Positions 52,457-60,132 of a stretch of 64,000 bases of DNA are shown here, piece after piece. The first letter of the stretch is position 1. Each line of letters begins with the position of its first letter. The notes under the pieces are model-generated. The model made no database searches. It had not been told where the DNA came from and saw only the letters and a program-made list of their open reading frames with translations. Made by a program: the position numbers and the translations under genes. The stretch lies in NCBI GenBank assembly GCA_027323445.1, contig DAHWBS010000003.1, positions 1-64,000 on the forward strand, written 5' to 3'. The stretch is from Leptospirillum sp. Its GTDB lineage: Bacteria > Nitrospirota > Leptospirillia > Leptospirillales > Leptospirillaceae.

Positions 52457-53839
52457 ATGCATTCTTCTCGCCCGAACCGTTTGGTTGAATATCTTGATGA
52501 GCGAATCAGAGTTCGCTCCCTGATGCAGTTTCTTCTGGCAGAGCCCATGCCTGGTGGTGCAAGGTGGGCTTATATTTTTGGAAGCATGGTTCTTTTTTCT
52601 CTGATTATCCAGTTTGTGACAGGTGTCATGCTGGCCTTTGATTATGGCGGGACTCCCGACCATGCCTGGGACAGTGTCAACTATATCGATCACCTGAAAT
52701 ATGGGACCCTTCCAGTAGGACGCCTGATCAGGGGATTCCATTACTGGGGCGCATCGGTCATGGTGATTCTGGTAGGGATCCACCTTCTGCAGGTCTTTAT
52801 CTGGGGAGCCTACAAGCGCCCGCGAGAGGTCATGTGGCTTGTCGGTGTCGTTTTGCTGGCGCTGACGATGGTCGCGGCCTTTACCGGATACCTTCTTCCC
52901 TGGGACGAGAGAGCTTATTGGGGGACGATTGTCGGAACCAACATGATGGGGATTATCCCGGTCGTTGGTCCCGTGATTAAAAGTGCGATCAGGGGAGGCA
53001 CCGGCCTGGGGGCCTTGACCCTGTCGCATTTTTTTGCCATTCATACAATGGTTCTTCCCTCTCTGTTCATCGGATTTTTCGTTTTGCACATGGTTATCTT
53101 TCGCCGGGTCGGACCTGCAGGACCATTTAGGGGAACTCCGTCCGAACTTGAAAACAAAAAAGAGTTCTTTTATCCGAGACAGGTTCTGATGGATTCTCTC
53201 GGAATGCTTTTTATTTTTATTCTGGTTGCAACGCTCGCTATTCTTTTCCCCCCGGGACTTGAAGCGATGGCTAATCCGGCGAACTCAACCTACTCACCGA
53301 CCCCTGCCTGGTATTTCGACTGGGTCTTTCAGCTCTTAAAGATGATCCGTCCCGAGATTGCCGGAGTTCTGGGTATTCCCCTGATTGTCGGGATGTTGCT
53401 TGTCATCTGGCCGTTCTTTGATAAAAGCCCCGAGCGCTCCCCTTACAAGCGACCTGTTGTTGTTTCGACCATTCTTTTAAGCCTTGCCCTGATCATTGTG
53501 CTGTCATTGGAGGCTGAGGCCGGATACAAGCCCATGGTATCTCTTGATAGAAATGCCATGGCTCGGGGGAAAATTGTTTTTGACCATAGTGGTTGCATGG
53601 GCTGTCACATGCTGGACGGGAAGGGCGGAAAGGTGGGCCCTGATCTCTCGGAAGAGGGTCTGGTTGGCCATTCGGAACATTGGCTCCAGGTACAGTTTTT
53701 GAATTCAGATGCTCATTTTCCGAAATCCCCAATGCCGAAATTTACGTTTTTGAAGCCGGATCAGATTCATGACCTGGCCCAGTACGTTTCGTCTCTAGGG
53801 AGAGCCGGGTGGCCTGACCCTACTGCCCCGACTCCCTGA
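52457..53839 (+). CDS. Cytochrome b (b6-type) fused to a C-terminal cytochrome c
   Basis: The b domain has heme-ligand His pairs at about 95/109 (x13) and 196/211 (x14), the latter spacing being b6-type; b6 and subunit IV regions are joined in one chain. The quinol-site motif is PAWY (283-286) in place of PEWY. The cysteine that binds the extra heme c in b6f complexes is absent: the b domain has no cysteine. After helix eight a mono-heme cytochrome c follows (CMGCH, 380-384, likely Met ligand in PMPKF, near 426). ATG 52457 follows GGAGGG. The complex links the quinone pool to periplasmic carriers; in iron oxidisers it may run in reverse. Confidence 0.93.
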   Translation: MHSSRPNRLVEYLDERIRVRSLMQFLLAEPMPGGARWAYIFGSMVLFSLIIQFVTGVMLAFDYGGTPDHAWDSVNYIDHLKYGTLPVGRLIRGFHYWGASVMVILVGIHLLQVFIWGAYKRPREVMWLVGVVLLALTMVAAFTGYLLPWDERAYWGTIVGTNMMGIIPVVGPVIKSAIRGGTGLGALTLSHFFAIHTMVLPSLFIGFFVLHMVIFRRVGPAGPFRGTPSELENKKEFFYPRQVLMDSLGMLFIFILVATLAILFPPGLEAMANPANSTYSPTPAWYFDWVFQLLKMIRPEIAGVLGIPLIVGMLLVIWPFFDKSPERSPYKRPVVVSTILLSLALIIVLSLEAEAGYKPMVSLDRNAMARGKIVFDHSGCMGCHMLDGKGGKVGPDLSEEGLVGHSEHWLQVQFLNSDAHFPKSPMPKFTFLKPDQIHDLAQYVSSLGRAGWPDPTAPTP

Positions 53840-54083
53840 GTGCGCGAATAATGCCGGTTGCCCGCTGCTTTTCAGGCATCCCCGAAAAGTAAAGCCGGTT
53901 ATTGATGATTGTGGAGGGAACCATTTGGACATGGTGCTCTTCCCGAAGAAGGGTGCCTTCTGGAGATTCGATATCCACTTCTGTATATTCGATATCCTGT
54001 TCATCGGCCAGATTTTCCCAGAACCGTTTGACAGGAGGGCAAGTCGGGCACCAGGTGGCGGTGAGAAGAATGACTCTGACCAT
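53820..54083 (-). CDS. Thioredoxin/glutaredoxin-fold protein with WCPTC motif
   Basis: An 87-aa protein: TATWCPTCPPVKRFW contains the CxxC active site, VDIESPEG follows, and MVPSTIINN supplies the cis-proline. Size is glutaredoxin-like (about 85 aa) but the WC and cis-Pro context is thioredoxin-like; it is cytoplasmic as no signal is present. ATG 54083 has GGAGG five bases upstream, while the ORF-track start at 54239 adds 52 unconserved residues. It converges on the cytochrome b gene, overlapping by 20 bases. Confidence 0.85.
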   Translation of the reverse strand: MVRVILLTATWCPTCPPVKRFWENLADEQDIEYTEVDIESPEGTLLREEHHVQMVPSTIINNRLYFSGMPEKQRATGIIRALRESGQ

Positions 54084-54171
54084 GGTTCCTCCAAAATGAA
54101 TTGTGTTGGTGAGTGTGTCTGGATAGTGTAAGGGAAGGTTGTGTCCCTGTTCTACATGTCGGGAGGTTTTG

Positions 54172-54354
54172 ATGCTTTTGCGTTTGTTTTTGGGTGCGGT
54201 TGGAGGGGCAGTATTTGGACTGCTTTTGTCAAGAATCAATCGGAAAGGATTTTGTGCAGGAGTGGTCTGCCGAATGAATGGGGATCCAATGATATCTATT
54301 CCATGGTATGCGTTGATCGGTGCCTTTCTTGGTGCAACCTTTAGGGGAGTCTAG
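54172..54354 (+). CDS. DUF6132-like small membrane protein
   Basis: A 60-aa protein with two hydrophobic helices (about 2-20 and 42-58) separated by a Cys-containing loop (KGFCAGVVCRMNGDPMISIP). This agrees with the small DUF6132 family pattern (GCxSGxCPITSNP) though with changed residues. Function unknown. ATG 54172 follows GGGAGG. Its stop directly abuts the ridA start. Confidence 0.65.
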   Translation: MLLRLFLGAVGGAVFGLLLSRINRKGFCAGVVCRMNGDPMISIPWYALIGAFLGATFRGV

Positions 54355-54723
54355 ATGAGTGTGAATTCTTTTCCTGTTCCTGTTGGTCCATACCAGATCG
54401 CAAGAAGTCATGGCGGCTTCCTCTTTTTGTCAGGTCAAATTCCCCTCGACCCGGATTCAGGAAAGCTTGTCGAGGGTGGGATCTCGGCCCAGACAGAGCG
54501 AGTGATCCTCAATATAGCGGGTGTTTTGAAGTCTTATGGTGTCGACTGGCAATCTGTTTTGAAGGTCACCGTTTTTCTGACGGATCTCAACGATTTTTCT
54601 GAAATGAATGCCGTCTACTCAAGATTGATAGGAGAGCCCTATCCGGCCCGTTCGACGATTGGTGTCGCTTCCCTGCCAAAATCAGCAAAAATCGAGATTG
54701 AGGTGACTGCGGCCATTCGATAA
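54355..54723 (+). CDS. ridA: RidA-family reactive intermediate deaminase
   Basis: RidA hydrolyses reactive enamine/imine intermediates made by PLP enzymes. The 122-aa protein shows PVGPYQIARSHGGFLFLSGQIPLDP, the catalytic Arg in YPARSTIGVASLP, and KIEIEVTAAI. ATG directly follows the upstream stop, so translation is coupled. Confidence 0.93.
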   Translation: MSVNSFPVPVGPYQIARSHGGFLFLSGQIPLDPDSGKLVEGGISAQTERVILNIAGVLKSYGVDWQSVLKVTVFLTDLNDFSEMNAVYSRLIGEPYPARSTIGVASLPKSAKIEIEVTAAIR

Positions 54724-54812
54724 GAGATTTCCCTGGTGAGATGGGCGATTGTCGATGTTTTTGCGTTTGTGAAGGGAAGGGCGTTCTAGGAGTAGAAACA
54801 TGCAATGATCAA

Positions 54813-54840
54813 GGAGGAGCAGGTTGGACCTTGCTCCTCC
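54813..54840. terminator. Stem-loop between convergent ridA and rpmB
   Basis: GGAGGAGCA and TGCTCCTCC pair perfectly, extended by GGT/ACC around a short loop. Neither side has a clean T-run, but its position between convergent genes suits a bidirectional terminator. Confidence 0.5.
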
Positions 54841-54873
54841 CATATCTCTTTCAAAAAATCGGAACAGGGCAGT

Positions 54874-55065
54874 TTAAAGGGCTTTTTGGACTTTTCCGCT
54901 TCGGATGCAACGGGTGCAGACCTGTAACCGTTTTGCTGCTCCGTTGATCATTGCCCTTACAGGTTGTAGATTCGGGCGAAATGCTCTTCTGCTGACCCTG
55001 TGGGAGTGGCTGATCTGGTTTCCCATTACCTTTGTTTTGCCACATACTGCACATTCTTTGGCCAC
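54874..55065 (-). CDS. rpmB: 50S ribosomal protein L28 (zinc-binding type)
   Basis: The 63-aa protein has CAVCGK near the N-terminus and CTRCIRSGKV at the end, the four-cysteine zinc form of L28, with HSHRVSRRAFRPNLQ between. GTG 55065 follows AAAGGT. It stands alone, without rpmG. Confidence 0.95.
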   Translation of the reverse strand: MAKECAVCGKTKVMGNQISHSHRVSRRAFRPNLQPVRAMINGAAKRLQVCTRCIRSGKVQKAL

Positions 55066-55454
55066 GGTTCTTACCTTTCTTTAAACAGGATCCATCCACA
55101 AAACCTCTTCATTCTAGAGAGAAAAAGAACCAAAATCAAGCTTATTTTGATCAGAGTTGTTCTTCCGGATTCCCAAAAACTTTTTAGGCCATATTTATCC
55201 TTTTTGCATTCTTGATATTTTTTTGTGGTGGACTAGAATAGCTATCAATATGTAATGACTGTTCCCTCCCGACCCTTTTCCATTTCTCAAACTCGAATGT
55301 CGATAGCTTCGGTCGGAAAGAGGGTATTTTCTGCCGAGCTACAGAAGATAAACAGGTTTTGGAGTGTCGGCCCTTCTGACGGGCTCAATTTCTGGCGGTG
55401 CCTGTATTTTTTGTATCTGGTTTTTTTCCTTCAAAATCAAGGAGAGTTCCGGAA
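55066..55454. other. Intergenic leader before the diguanylate cyclase gene
   Basis: About 390 bases. It holds the candidate promoter at 55212-55239, leaving a leader of roughly 200 bases before the GGDEF start. An alternative ORF begins at 55255 in another frame without homology. No known riboswitch is recognised. Confidence 0.45.
55212..55239 (+). promoter_or_regulatory. Candidate sigma70 promoter upstream of the diguanylate cyclase
   Basis: TTGATA and TAGAAT are separated by 16 bases in an AT-rich stretch. Both hexamers match consensus at five of six positions. Confidence 0.6.
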
Positions 55455-56558
55455 GTGGGAGACCTTACGAGCAAGAAGCCCTCTGAATTGGCAGCACATA
55501 CCCTTCGACAGCTCAGCCGGGACGGGTTGCCTCCGACCCCCTGGAATTATGCTGAAGTCTATTTTCAGATGGAGGCTCCTCCGAGAAAGGAGACCTTGTC
55601 GGATCTTCTTGAAGTCTCTTCTCTTTTTGCCCAGATGGAGGAAGACACCTGGACACTAAGACAGTTGGAAGGATTGGGCAGGCTGATCCCCAGAATTCAT
55701 CTTTTGTCGGATATGGAAGTTGGTCGTGAGGCTCATTTCATACTGAAAGACATTCTGACCCGAAACAGGAACTTTCTGAAAGAGGTTCTGGAGGACAAGA
55801 AGCAGTTTCAGAAAACCGTCCTTTTTTTAAATCAGATGGTTTCACAGATCTCGGGCACGTTGGAAAATGCGTCACATAAACTTGAAAAGAATCTTGAGCG
55901 TCTCAATCACTCCAAATCACTGGAGGAGGCGAGAGTCACTTTTCTAAAGCTCACCGAAGAGTCCAGAGACCTTCTCTCGACGATCAAAAAAATGGGCAGC
56001 GATATCTTGACGGCAAACAAACAATTGATGGTTTCATCGATTGAAGCCAATCTGGACCCACTGACTGGTATTCTGAACCGGCGAGGACTCCAGCGGAAGC
56101 AGGGGAGTTTTGTTGGGAAAAGAGTTGTTTTTATGGTGTTTGATGCGGATTATTTCAAGTCCCTCAATGATCAGCATGGACATGCGGCTGGAGATCTTTT
56201 TCTCAGGCAACTGGTGATGTTTGTTTCGAGACAGCTTGAAAGTATGAATTTTTCTTTTTGCCGCTGGGGCGGGGACGAGTTTCTTGTTGTCTTTGAAGGT
56301 GAGTCGTTGGAAGCGATTGTCGAAAAGGCCGAAAGCATTCAGAATAATCTCGAGAAGGGGGTTCTTTCTCCCAGGATTTTTATTTCCGGAACAAAAAGAG
56401 ATCGCGTAACTCTCAGTATCGGGCTTTCCGGTGGCGACTATTTGTCCATTTCTGACTTTGAACGATTTTTTTCTCTGGCAGACAAAGCGCTTTACCAGGC
56501 CAAGCAAGATGGCCGGAATCTTGTTCGGGCCATCCATCTTGATGATCATCCTGGATAA
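55455..56558 (+). CDS. Diguanylate cyclase (GGDEF domain)
   Basis: Residues from about 200 form a GGDEF domain: DPLTGILNRRGL, FDADYFKSLNDQHGHAAGDLFL, the intact active site RWGGDEFLVVF, and ADKALYQAKQDGRN. It should make cyclic di-GMP. There is no RxxD inhibitory site before the GGDEF. The N-terminal 190 residues are helical and open with PPTPWNYAEVYFQ, similar to the cytoplasmic partner region of YcgG/YcdT-like cyclases, with a coiled-coil before the catalytic domain. GTG 55455 (AAGGAG ten bases upstream) is preferred to GTG 55398. Confidence 0.88.
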   Translation: MGDLTSKKPSELAAHTLRQLSRDGLPPTPWNYAEVYFQMEAPPRKETLSDLLEVSSLFAQMEEDTWTLRQLEGLGRLIPRIHLLSDMEVGREAHFILKDILTRNRNFLKEVLEDKKQFQKTVLFLNQMVSQISGTLENASHKLEKNLERLNHSKSLEEARVTFLKLTEESRDLLSTIKKMGSDILTANKQLMVSSIEANLDPLTGILNRRGLQRKQGSFVGKRVVFMVFDADYFKSLNDQHGHAAGDLFLRQLVMFVSRQLESMNFSFCRWGGDEFLVVFEGESLEAIVEKAESIQNNLEKGVLSPRIFISGTKRDRVTLSIGLSGGDYLSISDFERFFSLADKALYQAKQDGRNLVRAIHLDDHPG

Positions 56559-56645
56559 CGCTTAAGGAGTCTTGTGTGAATACTTTTGATTCCTTGTTTT
56601 TTCGTTCCTTCTTCTTGATTCCCTCTGACAGGACGTGTTCCTGAC

Positions 56646-58778
56646 GTGTTGACACCAGCCACTCCCGTTTCCTCCCTTCCTGATGTGGGTCCCCGTCGGG
56701 CGGAGCGTCTCTCCAAACTGGGTATCCGGACCGTTCTGGATCTTCTGTACACACTTCCCTTCCGCTATGAAGACCGAAGAGGTGTTCCTTCGATCGGAAA
56801 CCTGAGAGAGGGGGAACAGCAGGGGTTTCTTGCAACGGTGAGTTCTATCCGCAAAAAAGAGATTCGGAAACTCCGGGCGCCTGTTATAGAGGCAATACTC
56901 TCGGATGATTCCGGCTCGATCAAGGCGGTGTGGTTCGGTCAGGAATATATACTGAAACTGCTTCCCGAAGCGGCTCATGCTTTTTTTTTCGGTCGAATCG
57001 AATATTCAGAATTTGATCGCTCGCTTGTTCTGAAAAGCCCTGTCTTCGAAAAGGTTGACCCGGGACAAAAAGGTCGCAAAAGCTTCCATGTCAACCGTAT
57101 TGTTCCTGTGTACCGGGAATCACTCGGTTTGACGTCGTCTTTCTTTCGAAAGCTGATCGGCGAAACACTTCTGTCCCTATGGGGAAGTCCGTTCGATCCT
57201 CTTCCTGAAAGCATTCGGAAAAAGCATGGATTTGATTCCTGGATCAAGATGATTGTCGGGCTGCATTTTCCTGCAGCCATTCCTTCGGGTGGTTCTCTTG
57301 AATTCTTTCTGGACCCCTCTTATGGCCCACGAAAGCGTTTGATCTATGAAGAGTTTTTTCTTCTGGAGTTTTTGATGTTTCAAAAGCGGGCGGATATTTC
57401 TGCACAGGGTCGATCCAACCGATACAGGATTTCGGCGGAAGACCGGACCATTTTTTCGGCATCTCTGCCTTTTCATTTGACCAATGCCCAGAAGAAAGTC
57501 ATGGAAGAGGTTTCGGAAGACCTAGGGAAAGACTATCCCATGAACCGCCTTCTGCTGGGCGATGTTGGATCCGGTAAAACGGTCATTGCGGCATGGGCAC
57601 TTTATCTTGCCATCAAGTCCGGGTTCCAGTGTGCATTGATGGCGCCAACCGAGATTTTGGCAAAACAGCATGAAAAAACATTGACCCGGCTCTTTTCATC
57701 CATTGGTTTGACTCCCTTTCTTTTGACAAATAGTGTCAGGGGCAGTGATCGCAAGGCAATTGTTTCAGGAGTTCATTCCGGTGAGATCTCCCTGATTGTC
57801 GGAACCCAGTCCCTGATCCAGGAAAGCCTGAACTTTTCCTGTCTTGGTCTTGTTGTCATCGATGAGCAGCATCGTTTTGGTGTTGATCAAAGACGGACCC
57901 TCATGGGAAAGGGAGCACAGCCGGATACCCTTTTGATGACCGCAACGCCGATCCCCCGATCTCTTGCCCTGTCGTATTATGGGGACATGGATCTTTCGGT
58001 GCTGGATGAAAAACCACCGGGAAGACTTCCTGTCAAAACAATAATCTCCCGTTCGTCCGGCGATTTTTGGGACAAAACAGTGCGTCCGTTTCTGGAACGA
58101 GGGGAGCAGGTGTTTGTCGTTTGTCCATTGATTGAGGAGTCCGAGGCCGTTGATGCAAAAGCTGCAAGCAGCCACTGGGAGTTTCTGTCTTCTTATTTCC
58201 CGTCTTTTGAGGTCGGGCTTCTCACGGGACGCATTCCTTTTGAGAGTCGTGAAAAAGTTATGGCCCGGTTTCGTTCCGGAGAGATATTGATGCTTGTTTC
58301 CACAACGGTGATAGAAGTGGGTGTTGATATTCCGAATGCCACAGTAATGGTTGTTGAAAGCCCAGAGCGCTTCGGTCTTGCCCAGTTGCACCAACTCCGC
58401 GGAAGAGTCGGCCGGGGAGCGTTGCCAGGCTTTTTCTATCTTCTCCCGGGAGAAGCGGCAAGCGATGAAGCCATTGCCAGGCTTCATGTTCTGGAAGAGT
58501 CCGACGATGGTTTTTTTGTGGCAGAGGAAGATCTTCGCTCAAGAGGCCCGGGGGAGTTTCTTGGAACTCGTCAGTCCGGGGCTCCAGCTTTTATTTGTGC
58601 GGATCTTTTGAGAGATTTTGATATGCTTAAATCCGTTCGGGTCGATGTCAAGGATTTTTTTCAGGAAGGTGAAGCTCAGAGAATGGACCATCAAAAATGG
58701 GTCTGGGACTGGACAACCGTTACTGATTTTATTCGTTCACGTTATACAGGAGTTGAAGAATGGATCGGAATTCGGTGA
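56646..58778 (+). CDS. recG: ATP-dependent DNA helicase RecG
   Basis: RecG remodels stalled forks and Holliday junctions. The N-terminal wedge starts LPDVGPRRAERLSKLGI; helicase motifs are LLLGDVGSGKTVIAAWAL (I), APTEILAKQH (Ia), VVIDEQHRFGVDQR (II), MTATPIPRSLAL (III), TTVIEVGVDIPNATVMVVE (V) and QLRGRVGRG (VI). The 710-aa length is normal. The GTG start has only a distant AGGAC. The stop lies inside the next gene, which begins 19 bases earlier. Confidence 0.96.
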   Translation: MLTPATPVSSLPDVGPRRAERLSKLGIRTVLDLLYTLPFRYEDRRGVPSIGNLREGEQQGFLATVSSIRKKEIRKLRAPVIEAILSDDSGSIKAVWFGQEYILKLLPEAAHAFFFGRIEYSEFDRSLVLKSPVFEKVDPGQKGRKSFHVNRIVPVYRESLGLTSSFFRKLIGETLLSLWGSPFDPLPESIRKKHGFDSWIKMIVGLHFPAAIPSGGSLEFFLDPSYGPRKRLIYEEFFLLEFLMFQKRADISAQGRSNRYRISAEDRTIFSASLPFHLTNAQKKVMEEVSEDLGKDYPMNRLLLGDVGSGKTVIAAWALYLAIKSGFQCALMAPTEILAKQHEKTLTRLFSSIGLTPFLLTNSVRGSDRKAIVSGVHSGEISLIVGTQSLIQESLNFSCLGLVVIDEQHRFGVDQRRTLMGKGAQPDTLLMTATPIPRSLALSYYGDMDLSVLDEKPPGRLPVKTIISRSSGDFWDKTVRPFLERGEQVFVVCPLIEESEAVDAKAASSHWEFLSSYFPSFEVGLLTGRIPFESREKVMARFRSGEILMLVSTTVIEVGVDIPNATVMVVESPERFGLAQLHQLRGRVGRGALPGFFYLLPGEAASDEAIARLHVLEESDDGFFVAEEDLRSRGPGEFLGTRQSGAPAFICADLLRDFDMLKSVRVDVKDFFQEGEAQRMDHQKWVWDWTTVTDFIRSRYTGVEEWIGIR

Positions 58779-59164
58779 AAAAGGATTCATCAATTTCTTC
58801 CATGAAGGAAGACTTTCTGAGAGGACTGGGGTTTTCAAGGAGGTGGAGTCAGATCAGCTTGTTCCAGGTGTTACACTTCCCGGAAATTCTGCGTACCGGA
58901 ATTGCAATCCGCCAAAATGAGAAGAATCTGGATGCGGCAACCCATGAACTCGGTGAATTTGTCTATCAGAGAAAAAGTCAGCAATCTCTGGATGAAGGAG
59001 AAATGATTGAATGGGATCTTCTTCGGGGTCGGGTTTTACGCTTCATGGAAGAGAGGAACCGTCTTCTCCGGCGTGGTGGGAAAAGTGATATTTTTTCCAA
59101 TGGCTCGCTCGGGAAGGATAAAGATATCAATATGATGCATCAATCCGGGAAGGAGAAAGAGTGA
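58760..59164 (+). CDS. Hypothetical protein between recG and ppx
   Basis: A 134-aa basic protein without a family I know. It opens with a polar stretch, then GIAIRQNEKNLDAATHELGEF and a charged helix (EWDLLRGRVLRFMEERNRLL) suggesting helical, coiled structure. GGAG lies 9 bases before ATG 58760. It overlaps recG by 19 bases and the ppx start by GTGA, which supports translation. Confidence 0.65.
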   Translation: MDRNSVKKDSSISSMKEDFLRGLGFSRRWSQISLFQVLHFPEILRTGIAIRQNEKNLDAATHELGEFVYQRKSQQSLDEGEMIEWDLLRGRVLRFMEERNRLLRRGGKSDIFSNGSLGKDKDINMMHQSGKEKE

Positions 59165-60111
59165 GCTCTTTGAGTCATCGCATATGCCTGGTTGATGTAG
59201 GAACCAATTCAGTGAGAATGATGGTTGCAGATGTTTCGAACCAACGAATTTCCAAGGTGATCCTGACAGATGGAAAAATTACCCGTTTGGGGGAAGGTCT
59301 CCATGCTACCGGGGTCATAGGAGAAGCTCCTCTTTCACGCACGATCGAACTGATCGGCCACTTTTTAGCTACCGCCACACCATTTCGTCCGGATGTTATT
59401 CGCCTGATAGGGACATCGGCGGTGCGTCAGGCAACCAATCAGGCCGATGTTTTGAAGAGAGTCCTTGATGCGACGGGAGTCCCTCTTGAAGTGATTGATG
59501 GGGAAACCGAGGCTATCTGGACTTACCATGGTGCACTGGGGAATCTTTTTGATTTAACATCCCCGTATCTGGTGATCGATATCGGTGGCGGTTCGACTGA
59601 ACTCATCTACGGGGAGACGCTTACTGAGAGCTTGAGGGCGTTTTCTGTGGAGGTCGGTGTTGTGACACTCACCGAGCGGATGATTCATTCCGATCCCCCG
59701 AAAGAGGATGAAATTGATAATGCGAGAAAAGAGGTCAAAAAGGCCTTTGATGGAGTGATCTCAAAGCTTTCCCCATTTCTGGCATCAAGCGTGACGTGTG
59801 TCGGAACTGCCGGAACAGTCACAACCCTGATGGCTTTTTCCATGGGGATGAGCTTGTATGATCCCCGTAAAATCCATGGCCACGGTCTCCAGCGATCCCG
59901 TATCAGTGATCTGGTGGATAGACTTTCCCGCTTGACTCTTTCGGAAAGGCTCAGGCTTCCGGGGATCGAAAAGGGCAGGGAGGACCTGATCCTTTCCGGA
60001 GGAATTATTCTTGATGTTCTGATGGGACAGCTTAATCTTGCAGGGTTGATCGTTTCTGATTCAGGCTTGCGCGAAGGCGCCCTCTTGAAGACTGCAGGCC
60101 TGTTGAGGTGA
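59161..60111 (+). CDS. ppx: Exopolyphosphatase / guanosine pentaphosphate phosphohydrolase
   Basis: A short (316-aa) Ppx/GppA protein with the ASKHA fold: VDVGTNSVRMMVADV (phosphate loop 1), IGTSAVRQATN, the second loop VIDIGGGSTELIYGE, VGTAGTVTTLMAF, and HGHGLQRSRI. It lacks the C-terminal HD-like domain of longer members. It hydrolyses polyphosphate or pppGpp; which is unclear. GTG 59161 overlaps the upstream stop. Confidence 0.93.
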   Translation: MSSLSHRICLVDVGTNSVRMMVADVSNQRISKVILTDGKITRLGEGLHATGVIGEAPLSRTIELIGHFLATATPFRPDVIRLIGTSAVRQATNQADVLKRVLDATGVPLEVIDGETEAIWTYHGALGNLFDLTSPYLVIDIGGGSTELIYGETLTESLRAFSVEVGVVTLTERMIHSDPPKEDEIDNARKEVKKAFDGVISKLSPFLASSVTCVGTAGTVTTLMAFSMGMSLYDPRKIHGHGLQRSRISDLVDRLSRLTLSERLRLPGIEKGREDLILSGGIILDVLMGQLNLAGLIVSDSGLREGALLKTAGLLR

Positions 60112-60132
60112 AGCGGCATTGGGCTTTCTCTC

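Noticed and set aside
57765-58487. 240-aa minus-strand ORF inside recG
   Set aside because: Antisense shadow; recG is intact in the sense frame with all helicase motifs.
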